A stretch of 64,000 nucleotides of DNA. Source: Pilaira anomala. Its lineage: Eukaryota; Mucoromycota; Mucoromycetes; Mucorales; Mucoraceae. How positions within the stretch are numbered: the stretch's first letter is position 1; each line of letters starts with the position of its first letter. Under the pieces are notes generated by a model. It saw nothing but the letters and a program-made list of their open reading frames with translations. It was not told the DNA's origin and ran no database searches. The stretch spans positions 614,732-678,731 of the forward strand of contig JAIXMQ010000013.1 in NCBI GenBank assembly GCA_025716855.1, in the 5' to 3' direction. The position numbers and the translations under genes were made by a program. Of the stretch, positions 37,835 through 49,358 are shown in pieces.

Positions 37835-38976
37835 TTATTTCTTTTTGTACAAGCGAATAAAGTATCTCATATTTTGAACATCGAGAGGATATTTCAAGGA
37901 TTCAGAATGTCTGTGCGAAAAAAAAAAGGGTAAATAATAGGGCACTTTCATAAGTCACTCATATTTCGTCACATTACCTATACCATCGAGAATCTTCTGA
38001 AACAACCACTTCTAAATCTTGAATAGCATCTAAAAGCATATAAACCATATAAGTTTTATTTCCTACTTTAAGGTGAGAAAAAGAGCCAGCAGATTCCACC
38101 ACCTTTTAGTAATATAAGATTTAGTTTATATAGGATTTCACACGGTCATTTTTCGTTTCCTTAACTTACAAGTAAATGTGCACCCTTCTTCATATTCTTA
38201 ACTAATCTCTGTATTAAAGCCATGGCAGGTGCCTTTTTCACAAACAATTCATTCATGACAAACATAAAAGTAATCAAATCTGATTCAGCAAACCTTTTAT
38301 CTATTAATTCATTTTGTGCCAATACATCCCCCTTTTCATAACTACAAGTCAATTGCTCTGGTGTCAGTAACCATTTATCTCGAATTGTATTCTCAAACGA
38401 GTTCAAGACAGTCTCATATTCACCAATATCCTGCATGATCAAATTCACCTTTTGACGTTCAGCAGGTACTCTTGTCATGGCAGCAGCAATAGCTGCTAAT
38501 TCAGATCCGGAGCCTGAACCCACACAATAAATTTGACTTGGTCGTGTCAAAAACTTTAATAACTGTGGTCTACAAAAGATTTCAAAATAACAAAGTGCTC
38601 TTCCAGGTACATAGGCTGCTGTATATACTTCCAAGTTGAGTGCGTCTGTAAAGATACCTTCATAATCACGTTGTACGAAACTTGCTTTAATCAATTGTAA
38701 TATCTTGAAAAAATCTTTACGTGCAAATGCGCTCATACAGGCTTTACGAATCATACTTAAAATACCTATGCATTTTCTTTTTAACCTTTTTTGTGTTATT
38801 TTGTTCCTAAAAAAAAAAAAAAAATACTTACTTTGTTCGGCATCTTTACCAAGAATATTCCAACGTTCTCGAAGTGCAACTTTATCATATGTTGCGTTGG
38901 TCTTTTTAACAGTGGGTGCCTTTTTTTCAATAGAAAGTTCCTCCAAGGAATGACTTAGATCGTCTTGTTGACTCAT
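37835..38976 (-). CDS. SAM-dependent methyltransferase, probably Bmt6-like (25S rRNA)
   Basis: Four exons (38976-38832, 38765-38170, 38102-37978, 37910-37835) give 313 aa. After an acidic N-terminus comes a helical region (RKACMSAFARKDFF), then AAYVPGRALCYFEIF and the SAM-binding motif IYCVGSGSGSELAAIAAA. A strand with LIMQDIGEYE follows. Late motifs are DLITFMFVMNELF and HLLVVESAGSFS, then a C-terminal strand (MRYFIRLYKK). This arrangement resembles the fungal Bmt6 family (25S rRNA uridine-2843 N3-methyltransferase, DUF3115). A related Rossmann methyltransferase with another substrate is possible. The exon phases agree. Confidence 0.6.
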
Positions 38977-39157
38977 AGTAACAAACTCTGGAAAAGCTAT
39001 TAAAAAATTCCTCTTTCTCCTTTTTTTTCTCTTTAAATCCGAAACATAAGCCACTTTCGTTGCCACACAACCACTTCCAAAATTAAATAAAAACAAACAC
39101 AGTTCGAATCGGCGATGTGTTTATTATATCTTCTCTCTTCTTTCTCTTCTATTATTA

Positions 39158-39314
39158 ATGCCAGAGATAGCAGAAGTAACTAAAAAAGAAAATCGCTGAA
39201 TAATGATATCAATTAAACAGCAGTCAATTATTTAGGTTGAACGTGCTAGACTTCGTATCCATAGACAATGCCTTCAACATAAAATTGTTCACGTTGAATA
39301 CGTAAGTCTTTTAG

Positions 39315-39348
<34 letters not shown>

Positions 39349-40470
39349 CCTTTTAATGCATACAAATGTACGCAGCAACCGGATAATTTAGTTTTTAAAG
39401 ATATCGAACCCTCTGAATTCGCAAAGAAAATAATGAACAAAGTTTTAGTAGATACCAAACGATGGGGAAAATACTTTATCTTATGTAAGTGGATAGATAT
39501 TCTGTATGATAAATTAAATTCTGAAAGAAATAAATAAATAGTATTTGATCAAGAACCACATCTTGTTGCTCATTTTGGTATGACAGGTGGTATCCGAGTA
39601 AAGTATAGGTGACCTTATTAATTCAAACACTATTTTTATACTGAACTTATAATATACATTATTTAGTTCAAACACGAAGAAGAAATTTGGCCACCCAAGT
39701 TCTGGAAACTATTAATCACCTTTCAAGACCCCAGCCAGCAAAGCACAATCGAATTCGCATTCAAAGACCCACGACGTCTCGCTCGCCTTCGACTTGTCTC
39801 TGGGCCTGACCCATTCCTTTCAGCGCCACTCAGCAAACTTGGCTTTGACCCAATCCATAACTTACCACCGTTTGACACATTTTCTAAACAAGTCTTACGT
39901 CGAGCAGTTCCTATCAAAGCACTTTTACTGAACCAGTCATTTTCTGCCGGTGTAGGGAATTGGGTTGCAGATGAAGTACTTTATCAAGCCAAGATTCATC
40001 CTGCGCAATACACACATACGTTAACAGATAAAGAACTTGAGTCGCTTTATGAGAAACTAAAATATGTGTGTGAAACTGCTGTGAAGGTGGAGGCAGATGA
40101 ATCCAAGTTTCCAAAGGATTGGTTGATGACTTATCGTTGGAATAAAGGTAAAAAGACCGGGAAGAATTTACCGAATGGTCTGTTACTTGATTTTCAAACG
40201 GTGGGTGGAAGAACTTCTGCTTTTGCACCAGACGTACAAGTTTTGAGGAAAGGAGACGGAACTGTAGTTAAAAGTAAGGTTCAAAATGGAAGAGTTACAA
40301 AGAAAAAAATCGCTACTGTGAAAAAGGAACTGCCTGTCAAAAAGGAACTACCCGTCAAAAAGGAACCATCCGTAAAAAAGGAGACAGCTGTCAAAAAGGA
40401 GGAGGAAGAACCAGTAGCTCAAAACGTCACTACCAGTCTTCGTCGATCAGCTAGAATTAAAAAAGAATAA
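39158..40470 (+). CDS. Formamidopyrimidine-DNA glycosylase (Fpg/Nei family)
   Basis: A base-excision repair enzyme that removes oxidised purines and nicks abasic sites. Five exons (39158-39175, 39236-39301, 39376-39484, 39542-39597, 39667-40470) give 350 aa. The mature N-terminus PEIAE provides the catalytic Pro2 and Glu3. Exon 1 encodes only those six residues. HFGMTGGIR, FKDPRRLARL, NQSFSAGVGNWVADEVLYQA (helix-two-turn-helix) and GGRTSAFAPDVQ follow. There is no Cys4 zinc finger, as in plant and fungal Fpg. The C-terminus has a Lys-rich repeat (KKELPV, KKELPV, KKEPSV, KKETAV), probably for DNA binding or nuclear import. A long A-run lies in the second intron. Confidence 0.9.
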
Positions 40471-40834
40471 AAAAAAAAAAAACATCCCGACTTTTTAGTT
40501 TGTTGAAAAGGTTGTTGTTTATTTTTTTACGTCATTTTCAGTTGTGCGGACAATTTTTATAATTTGTAATGAAAATAGAAAGATTCGTCTTCAAGTCCAT
40601 GCACAATGAAAAAAAAAACATATAGTTGCTATGGAGATAGTTTACGTATGATTTCGTTGTCAAATGTCAAGGTACGCCTTTTTTTTTTTCAATTTGTTCC
40701 CACGCGTTTACACTCCCCTGTTTTTACTTTTATCTCGTCTATCACTTACCAACCCCATAAAATAAAACCACATAGATACCATTTTTTTTTATACAAAATT
40801 TACATGTCTCTTTCAATTTATTTAAAATAAAGAC
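40471..40834. other. Convergent intergenic region
   Basis: The 3' flanks of the Fpg gene (plus) and lumazine synthase (minus). A/T-rich, no gene seen. Confidence 0.6.
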
Positions 40835-41470
40835 TTAGAGCTTCTTGTACTTTCTTAATCCAGACTCAACAGCAGCAGCAGCCCACTCTTCAGCATGATG
40901 GAAACCATCTTCAGTAGTAGCTCTAGCAATAGCTTGTTCATCATTATAACAAGTCAAGACACCAAACATGACAGGAACACCGGTATCCAATTGAACCTTC
41001 ATGATACCATGTGTAACAGCATCACAAATATATTCAAAATGAGCAGTTCCACCCTTGATAACAAGGCCAATACAGATGACAGCATCAAATGGCTTTTTAG
41101 TTTCCTTGTTCAAAGCAGGAGAACCAAGCAAATCGGTTGCTGTGTGAGAAGCTTGAGATTGAGAGAGTTCAATTAATTGTTTAGCTGCCATAGGAAGTTC
41201 GTAAGCGCCAGAGACAGTATCCTGGTTTATGATATTAATGATAAAGAAACACTAAAAAAAAAAAAAAAAAAAAAAAAAAATATGACTTACAGTGAAAACG
41301 TTCTCGGGCTTTACGTTATATCTTTCAATTAAAGTTTCATAAACTTTTTTGTAGAGTTGATCAACAAGAGCAAAATTCCAACGGGTATGAACAATAGCGA
41401 TACGAAGATTGGATCCATCAAGTTTAACCTTGGGTGCAGCAACACCTTTTTCAAAAGTTTGTGTGCTCAT
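40835..41470 (-). CDS. RIB4: 6,7-dimethyl-8-ribityllumazine synthase
   Basis: The penultimate step of riboflavin synthesis: it condenses 5-amino-6-ribitylaminouracil with 3,4-dihydroxy-2-butanone 4-phosphate in the cytosol. Two exons (41470-41291, 41221-40835) give 188 aa. Motifs seen are IAIVHTRWNFALVDQL (substrate site), VSGAYELPMAAKQL, VICIGLVIKGGTAHFEYI and PVMFGVLTCYNDEQAIAR, in the usual order. An insert of about 20 residues (SQSQASHTATDLLGSPALNKETKK) between the second and third blocks resembles the insert in fungal homologues. The intron contains a long T-run on the coding strand. This is a clear orthologue. Confidence 0.95.
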
Positions 41471-41608
41471 TTTTTTGTTTAGTAATAGAAAAAAGATGAA
41501 AAAGAAGAGATTGTAAAAAAAAAAAAAAAAAGAGCGCGATTTTGTTATTTAAAATTAATGGCTGTGATTTAATAATAAAGATTATTTAAAGTCACAATTT
41601 TTTTTTTA

Positions 41609-43126
41609 TCAAGTTGACTTTATTGCATCTTCAAGTACAAGTAATTTCTTTTTCTCTAGATGAAGTTGACTCTTTGCATATTCTTGAATTGATTTCAACA
41701 TATCTTTTTCCATATCTGGTTTATAGTTCAACTCAATGTCCTTCTTCAAATTTCCATCGATTCTTTCAAATCGAGTTAATGTTTCCTTTTCACGAATTCG
41801 TGCCTACATTTACAATATGAGTTCAAAAATACACATATTAAATCCCTCCCCACCCCTTCCCTTCCTTACATTTTCTAAAATCGCAATAGCATCACTCGCT
41901 TGATTTCGATCAATATTAATAGATGCCTTTAATCGTTCTACAGCTCTTAAACTTGATTCCGTAATTTTTCTACTCGTTAAATAATCTGACAAAGCATTTA
42001 ATCTTCTTTGCATCGCATTCTACAGAAAAATAAACAAGGTTAAAACCAGATATCAACACAATTTTAATAAAAAATACACAAACCTGTGTGGATATACAGT
42101 TCTTTATTTGGTATGTTATTTCAGCTCCCATTGTTTCACTTAATGCTATTGACTGAGATCTTTCTAGATCAGATACTTGTTGATATCCCTTGGCAGCCGA
42201 TTTATATAATCTATTAATTAAGTTAGATAGTGTGTAACATGCTGCTATTAATAATAATACGTTACATGAATAAACTCGGATTGCGTTCAATGCCACCATA
42301 AGAAACAAATGAATTTGATAAACCCATCCAAGCCAGCGCCATTTCTTTTTTTTTTTTTTTTTTTTTTTGGAAGAGTTAAAACATTATTTACTTTACATTA
42401 ATTGAAACTTTACCATTTTCTTCTTGTATTAATCGTTCAATACGAAGAGACATTTGATTTACATCTGTTGAAAAAGTATTCAATTGTTTTAACCAGAGCC
42501 TAAACTCAGGCTTCATATCTTCTTCAGAAACATTAATCACAAGTTGTTTATTTCTTGTCTTTATCAATTTTGGTATTGGTCTAAACTACAAATATATACA
42601 TTTAGCATAAAAAAAAAAAAAAAAAAAAAAAAAACTTATAAATAAAAAAAAATTACCCCAACTTCACTTTCAACAAACTCTCTTAAACCTTCACTAAATT
42701 TAGCACGATCATGTTGAGATATTCTATTCAGCCAAGCCTGAATTTTATTCTCTACTACACCTGCATCCTCCAAACTAGGTGGTTCGTTGGCTAACCTTAA
42801 AGTCAACCACCACTGCCTTCCAATCAATTTGCCTTCTTTATCCAGACGTGGTAGAGGACAGCTTGGTAGTGTTGGTATTAAGACATCATCCAAAGTAGTT
42901 ACTAAATGGTCATGAAGTTTGGCTAATTCTGAATAATATCTTGGAAACCTCTTTTGTTTTTGTTTATATTTTGTCAAGTTGGTCTATTCTAACTCACTTT
43001 AAACTTCTTTTTCTTTTTTTTTTGTACTGTTGTATAGTTGCTACTTACGTTGGCTTCTATCCAAAATACGGGATCTTTTCTTTTAAAATCAACATTAGTT
43101 ACTTGTAAGTCCATATAAAAATTCAT
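41609..43126 (-). CDS. VPS17: Vps17-like retromer sorting nexin (PX-BAR)
   Basis: In yeast Vps17 pairs with Vps5 in the SNX-BAR part of retromer, which recycles cargo from endosomes. Six exons (43126-43049, 42983-42657, 42585-42414, 42244-42084, 42019-41870, 41803-41609) give 360 aa, shorter than yeast Vps17 (551). The PX domain covers about residues 3-137 (RYYSELAKLHDHLV, WLNRISQHDRAKFSEGLREFVESEVGF). The BAR region follows (RIERLIQEEN..., NAMQRRLNALSDYL, RAVERLKASINIDRNQASDAIAIL). The third intron (42413-42245) includes a 21-T tract and is the least certain junction. It was chosen because it keeps the helix in frame and avoids an odd hydrophobic insert. Confidence 0.75.
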
Positions 43127-44300
43127 TGTCTCTTTTTTTTTAGAAAAAAAAAAAAATTACAGTGAGAAAAAAAAAAGAAGAGATAAAGTATATGCGTCTG
43201 TATGTATATGTGTTTCAATTTTTTTTCTATAACAAGTTGCTGTTTTAAATCAGTCACGATATATAAAAGAAAGTTCTTTTGATGGTTCCGGTTTTTTTTA
43301 TTCAAGATAATACAGATTTGCTTTGAACTCTATTTACGGTTTTGTGCTGCCGTATACTTTTTTATTGCCATCTTTAACTTGTTCTCCGTACCTGGTTACA
43401 AAAAAAAAAAAAAAAAAAAAAAAAAAACTACATTCTTCTTCTCCTCCAAGAAACAGATCACTCCCATTTAATAGTGAATACACAGCGTGTGTGATGAAAT
43501 ACACACACATTTTATCATCTTGTGCTACCCAATACTCTGTATACAAAAGAGTATTATTCTGTATACACACATCACACAATCTCGGAAGTAATGTTCACTA
43601 ATTTCTGCGTGATTTTAATTGAATAATTTACATGTATTCTTTACTTTGCATAATTCGCGTTGTACACACATCTTTTCATTATTTTGGAATCCACAGAACT
43701 TGTTTGTTGAAGTGTACAAGTTTATTTCCTGTTTCCAAGGTAAACATAATTACTGTTTAAATTATAAATCGTCCAGAAAACTCTTTGTATCCACAATAAA
43801 GCATGCTTGATAAAGATGAACAAAACTGCTCAATACTACTTATTATAGTTTCAACTGTTACCCGCATCATTTATATGTATACACGACTATAAAATAAATA
43901 ATGAATGTTTTTTTTAAGAGAATTGTTATTTTAACTTTGGTAGGTGTATATACAGTATTCCAGCTTTAAACAAGTATTCATTTTTCTGTCATACTGTAAA
44001 GTATTATATTAATGAAATTTGTTTCATTGTGATGAAGTTTTTAAATAAAATAAGTTTAGTTTCTATGTATACTATTCTTTTAACTTATTTTTAATAGCAA
44101 TTGCTATGTAAACATTAACTTTCTGGGCAAGATCTTTATTGATGTTGTTCTTCTAATTAGTTCTTCTCCCCCTGTGTGACTTTGATACAAAGGAAGTACT
44201 ATCATTGGATACCTACCTCACCTCTTATTTTCTATCCCTCTTTTTTATTTTCTCTCTCTCTCTCTCTCTCTTTTTCTTTTTTTTTATATATATATATTTC
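43127..44300. other. Intergenic, no gene seen
   Basis: The divergent interval between the Vps17-like gene (minus) and the Cdc4-like gene (plus). AT-rich with A- and T-runs and a CT run at 44252-44270. Short ORFs here look random. Confidence 0.6.
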
Positions 44301-46095
44301 ATGTCAGACCATCCTTCCATTGTACAAATAACTCTCAACACAGAGTCTAAAAGACCCTTTCATCATACACCTATTCCAGAATACCCGTTATTGAATGAAC
44401 CTCTACCGGACCAAGTAAGTAAATATATATATATATTTAAAAACACATAAGTTTCTCTCACTAACCAACCAAAAAAAAAAAAAAAAAAGACGGCGATGGA
44501 GGATCAACTCATGACTTATAAAACACAAGACAAGAAACTGTCTGAAGTCTTGCATCAACTTCCACTTTTCGCAAAAGAGTTTGAAAAACTTACACCACAA
44601 GCTCAATCCAATACCTTATTTCGTTTACTACAACGTTCAAACACCAGCACACTTCAATTTACTAATAGTCTCATCACACCTATTCTGAAAAGAGACTTTA
44701 TTGCATGCTTACCACACGAACTCAAGCTTCAAGTCATAAGTCACCTCGATATCCGTACACTTTGTATTGCTTCACGCGTCAGTAAGAAATGGAAATCATT
44801 GATTGATCTCGATAAAAACACATGGCTTCGATTACTACAAAAGGACGGATTTGATTTACCTACAACACCTACTATATCATGGAAAGAACATTATAAAAGA
44901 CAATATACGTTGAAATCCAATTGGAAAAAGGGACGATTTAAACGTATTGAATTTGAAGGACATACAGAATTCATTGTGACATGCTTACAATTTGATGAAG
45001 AAAAGATTGTTTCTGGGGCAACAGATTCTATGATCAATATCTATAATACAAATGATCCTTCAGGACCAATGGAACAACTTCAAGGACATGCAGGTGGTGT
45101 TTGGGCACTTCAGTATGTTGGGAATACACTTGTGAGTGGCTCAATTGATCGTACTGTACGTGTTTGGAATATCAAAAAGAGGAAATGTACTCATATCTTT
45201 AAAGGACATACATCTACTGTGCGCTGCTTACAGATTGTTGAGCCTGTCATGATTAATGGTCGTTTAGAACCTAGTCAGCCTTTGATCGTAACGGGTTCAA
45301 GAGATTTTTCAATTCGAGTTTGGAATTTACCTAATGTAGAAGAAGAAACGGAAAGTGATGAACCTTACATAGGTGAAGCAAATAATCCTTGGTTTAAATT
45401 CCTTTTGTTTGGACACACAAATTCGGTTCGATCGATTGCGGCTCATGGAAATACTTTAGTGAGTGGAAGTTATGATAATTCGGTAGCCGTTTGGAACTTG
45501 GAAACAGGACGTATGGTACATCGTATGGAAGGACATTCAAGTAATGTCTATGCAGTTGTGATTGATCCAATTCGGCATCAATGCATGAGTGGTAGTATGG
45601 ATAGTACAGTGTATGTTTGGGATATCTTGACAGGAGAATGTTTACATAAATTAGATGGTCATTCGATTTTAGTTGGTTTATTAGGGTTAACACCCAACCA
45701 TTTAGTTTCTGCTGCAGCGGATAAAACGTTACGTGTTTGGAACCCTAGCACTGGTGTATGTGAACATGTCTTGGCTGGTGAACATGGACATGAAGGAGCA
45801 ATAACTTGCTTTAAACATGATGATGAAAAGGTGATTTCGGGGTCCGAAGGTGGTTTAAAGATGTGGGATATTAAAACGGGTAGACACTTGTATGATTTAG
45901 TTACGGATGTGAAAGGCGTTTGGTGGGTTACTTTTGATAAAAGAAGATGTATTGTTGCTATTCGAGAGTAAGTTTTTATTTTTTATAGTTTTTTTTTTTT
46001 TTTTTTTGTACTTATTCATCCTTTTTTTTTTCTTTTATAGTCAAGATGAAACTTCTTTTCAAATGCTTGATTTTGGTGTGGTTAATTTAGAATAA
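44301..46095 (+). CDS. F-box/WD40 protein, Cdc4/Fbw7-like
   Basis: Substrate receptor of an SCF ubiquitin ligase that, in yeast and animals, targets phosphorylated cell-cycle regulators. Three exons (44301-44414, 44490-45967, 46041-46095) give 548 aa. The F-box spans about residues 105-150 (ACLPHELKLQVISHLDIRTLCIASRVSKKWKSL). Seven to eight WD repeats follow from about 180 to the end (GHTEFIVTCLQFD, SGATDSMINIY, SGSIDRTVRVWN, TGSRDFSIRVWN, SGSYDNSVAVWN, SGSMDSTVYVWD, AAADKTLRVWN). The N-terminus is short compared with yeast Cdc4. The first intron ends in 18 A residues before G, so the acceptor is purine-rich. Orthology to Cdc4/Pop1/Fbw7 is likely but not proven. Confidence 0.88.
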
Positions 46096-46413
46096 AGTGT
46101 TTTTATTTTTTAAATATAAAATTTATTAATATAAATCGCCTGAGATAGAGAGCTAAATTTGAAACGAGTGTTTTTCTCATTTTGTATACTCTCAATTAAA
46201 TATGGTTGGATATTAAAAAAAATATTCATATGCTAAAAATTAAACGTTGCACACATCCACGTTCTTTCAGGGTCGTGCATTGTGATGATTCATCATCGCG
46301 CTACTTTGTACAACTAGTGACTCGCTTAAATCTTAACATATAAACAACCGCCCACAATAAAAAAAAAAAAGTTCTTTTTTTACATACAAATAACAACAAC
46401 AACAAAAAAAAAA

Positions 46414-47364
46414 ATGCTTCAAAACACACTTATTATAACAACAACAGCAGCAGCAGTTTACTTTGCTCACACCATATTTAAAAAAAAGCAAGACCGTAAA
46501 AGAACACTTTCCCCAAAAGAAGAACGTGTTATTATTCTCGGCTGCTCATCAGGGATCGGTAAAGACTGTGCACTTCAATACGCTTCTCGTGGAGCCAAAC
46601 TTATTTTATTTGCAAGACGTCAAAAATTACTAGAAGAACTTCAAAAGGAATGTGAGGCTGCAGGCTCTCCACAAGTAGAGTACTTTGCAGGCGACGTAAC
46701 TAAAGAACAAGATATAGAACAACTTGCAAAATTCACACAAGAAAAGTTAAATGGTATTGATACAGTGATTTATTGTGCTGGTATGATTTCAGTTCGTCCG
46801 TTTTTAGAGTCCAGTGGAGTTACTATTCACAATAAAACAGTCTCGGTGGATGCAGAAAAGAATCAAGCAGTAGATAAAGCGTTATTGAATATCACCACCA
46901 TCAATTACTTTTCAGCCATTTGGACAGCTAAATTATTCTTACCTCTTTTAATCTCTACTTCTGTCGCACCTAATTTTCTTGTGATTTCATCTATGGCAGG
47001 TAAAGTAGGTGCACCTACGCGTGCGCTGTACGCTGGATCTAAACATGCATTACATGGATTTTTTGATTCGTTACGTGTTGAAGTCGCCTCACTTAACGTA
47101 CACATCGGATTAATTTGTCCAGGAACGGTGGATACAGAATTAAGGTTCTCAGCAGTTGATACATCCCTTGGCTCAGGCGATATTTCTGGTTCGAAAAAGA
47201 ATAAATTGTCTTCAGATCAAGTAGCTAAACGCATCTTATCGGCCTCAGATAATCGAGAAAGAGAAATTTATATTCCTTCGTATTTTGGGTACGCAGCTTT
47301 ATGGGGTAAATTACTTGCTAGTTCTTTAGTAGATAGAATTGCAGCAAAGAAATACAAGGTCTAA
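46414..47364 (+). CDS. Membrane-anchored short-chain dehydrogenase/reductase
   Basis: A 316-residue SDR in one exon. An N-terminal hydrophobic anchor (about 5-22) is followed by basic residues, suggesting an ER membrane protein with a cytosolic catalytic domain. The NAD(P) motif GCSSGIG lies at 43-49, CAGM at 131-134, and the catalytic Ser near 193, Tyr206 and Lys210 (YAGSK). LICPGTVDTE follows. The set resembles DHRS7/11-beta-HSD-like enzymes, which reduce or oxidise steroids or other lipids. The substrate cannot be told. An insert of about 20 residues (SSGVTIHNKTVSVDAEKN) separates two core strands. A long A-run precedes the ATG. Confidence 0.85.
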   Translation: MLQNTLIITTTAAAVYFAHTIFKKKQDRKRTLSPKEERVIILGCSSGIGKDCALQYASRGAKLILFARRQKLLEELQKECEAAGSPQVEYFAGDVTKEQDIEQLAKFTQEKLNGIDTVIYCAGMISVRPFLESSGVTIHNKTVSVDAEKNQAVDKALLNITTINYFSAIWTAKLFLPLLISTSVAPNFLVISSMAGKVGAPTRALYAGSKHALHGFFDSLRVEVASLNVHIGLICPGTVDTELRFSAVDTSLGSGDISGSKKNKLSSDQVAKRILSASDNREREIYIPSYFGYAALWGKLLASSLVDRIAAKKYKV

Positions 47365-47558
47365 TTACACGTGACTCCATCTTTTTTTTTTGTTCTGTGT
47401 GTGTATATATACATTATGCAACTCACCCCTTTTGCCTCCTCCTCCTAATTTGATTTCAAATATATAAAATAAATATAACTTTTTTATATCCTTTATTTAT
47501 ATAATTTCTCTCTCTCTCTCTCTCTCTTTTTTTCTTTATTTTTTTTAAAAAAAGAAAG

Positions 47559-48008
47559 ATGCGTTATTATTATTTAATATTGATACTTTCTTATTATACA
47601 ATACATGTAAACGGTCAACAGGAAACGACGACGACACTCTATACATCATTTCCAAATATGACAAGGACATTGGAAGTAAACACACCTACTATTATTCCAA
47701 CTGCCACAGTAGCGACGCTCTCAAATTCAATGAATATGACTTTAAATGGTACAAGTAGTGCTACAACCAGTAATTTCTTTTCTCCTTCACCTACATCATT
47801 TGTCTTTACTCATTTTCCAGTGTTTCCAATCCATACTGGCTCAAGTTCATCGATGATGTCCAGTGCAAGACCTTCTCAATCCGCACCATTTCCTGATGAT
47901 ACGATCGGAAAATATGGTCGTTTACATATATCTAATGCTGCCAATCATTTACCTTTTCTTTACCCTTTAACTACCTTTCTTCTTACAGTTCTATACTTTT
48001 TAAAATAA
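47559..48008 (+). CDS. Small secreted Ser/Thr-rich protein, GPI-anchor candidate
   Basis: 149 aa, single exon. The N-terminal signal peptide (YYYLILILSYYTIHVNG, about 3-19) is followed by a Thr/Ser/Pro-rich, probably O-mannosylated region with several NxT/S sites. The C-terminus (NAANHLPFLYPLTTFLLTVLYFLK) is hydrophobic and can serve as a GPI attachment signal. Wall-anchored or plasma-membrane localisation is inferred. No family recognised. A CT repeat and T-run lie in the 5' flank. Codon composition looks like a real gene. Confidence 0.6.
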   Translation: MRYYYLILILSYYTIHVNGQQETTTTLYTSFPNMTRTLEVNTPTIIPTATVATLSNSMNMTLNGTSSATTSNFFSPSPTSFVFTHFPVFPIHTGSSSSMMSSARPSQSAPFPDDTIGKYGRLHISNAANHLPFLYPLTTFLLTVLYFLK

Positions 48009-48104
48009 TAAAGGAGAGAGTCTTTTTGTATTTTTTTTAAAAAAAACAGATATATATATATATATAAAAGTAGGAGAAAAAAAAAAAAGAAAGAGAATTT
48101 TTGC

Positions 48105-48131
48105 TGTTGTTGTTGTTGTTGTTGTTGTTGT
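48105..48131. repeat. (TTG)n microsatellite
   Basis: About nine TTG units in the convergent 3' intergenic region, just beyond the stop codon of the minus-strand Arf-GEF gene. Confidence 0.85.
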
Positions 48132-48150
48132 ATGTCAAACTATTTTTTTT

Positions 48151-49326
48151 TTATTGTAAAGAAATAAGTGGATAAATATTCTCTTTATAACATTTTAATT
48201 TCACAATTTCATGTAACAAGTAATGAAGTTTTCTATCCCAATTTGTAAGTGCTTGCGTTGTATTTATCCCAGTTTGATGGACAGTTGCATGAAACTAAAA
48301 TTGGAAATTCAAAGTTAAGTAAAAAAAAAAAAAAAAAAAAAACTCCCTTAAAAAAAAAAAAGTGTACCTTCAGGTCAAGCGAGAGTTTAAGTTCTCGATG
48401 GCGGTTTAATTCTATATGAAGCATCTCAATCTGAGCTTCTAAATCATAGTACTGATAAGTCAATTCCAGAGTACTTTTGACCATGCAAGGAGAAGGTGGA
48501 AACCAAACGGGTACGTTCTCCATTGTAAACTCACTTGTTGAATTATCCCATTTGGGGCCCCACCCATAATCAATATTTGAGACAGCACCTGTCAAAGGAC
48601 CTTTACTAATTTTGGCAGCGGTAGTATTTGCAGCCTCAACCCAAGCCTGTACAGCGAACATATCCATGGACTCAAATAACCAAAGCCCCCCTTCACCAGT
48701 CTCTACACGAAACACATGAGGTCTTTGACCATTCCAACCTGGTGGAGGTATTGAAGTAGTAAAAGTATGATTCATTTCCAATATACCCAACGGAGAAGCC
48801 TTTTCATCCGCTTGCCAATCTTCAATGTCTCCTTCTTGTATGATATCCTGTAAAGAACAAACGGATTGATTCCAGAGCATCATACTCCTTCTTCTTCTTG
48901 CTCTTGGTTCAAATAAGACGGGCGAAGCATTTGATTGTTGAATGGCTCTATGCATAATCAGTTGTGTATCATTCATCACCAAGTAACATAATTGCCATTG
49001 TCGATGACGAGCACGTTTATCTGTGCTTTCCATAACATGTTTACGCATGACCAGACCATGTTTCAATTCATGTGTTGGTACTAAAACTTTTGAATCAAAT
49101 GGGCTGATCACGGATTGTCCTCTTCTTCTACGAAATGATTGGCTCTTTGCTATTTCGTTTTTTGGCAAGGTTCTGGATCGATAGAGGTTTGTATTGGTTG
49201 GTTCAATACATTTCTTGGCTTGGTCAATTCGATTTGATTTTACTGCATTATACATTTCCTAATAATAATAATAATAATAAAAAATTAATATCTCACTTCT
49301 TTTTTTTTTTTTCTCCCGAAAGGTTG

Positions 49327-49358
<32 letters not shown>

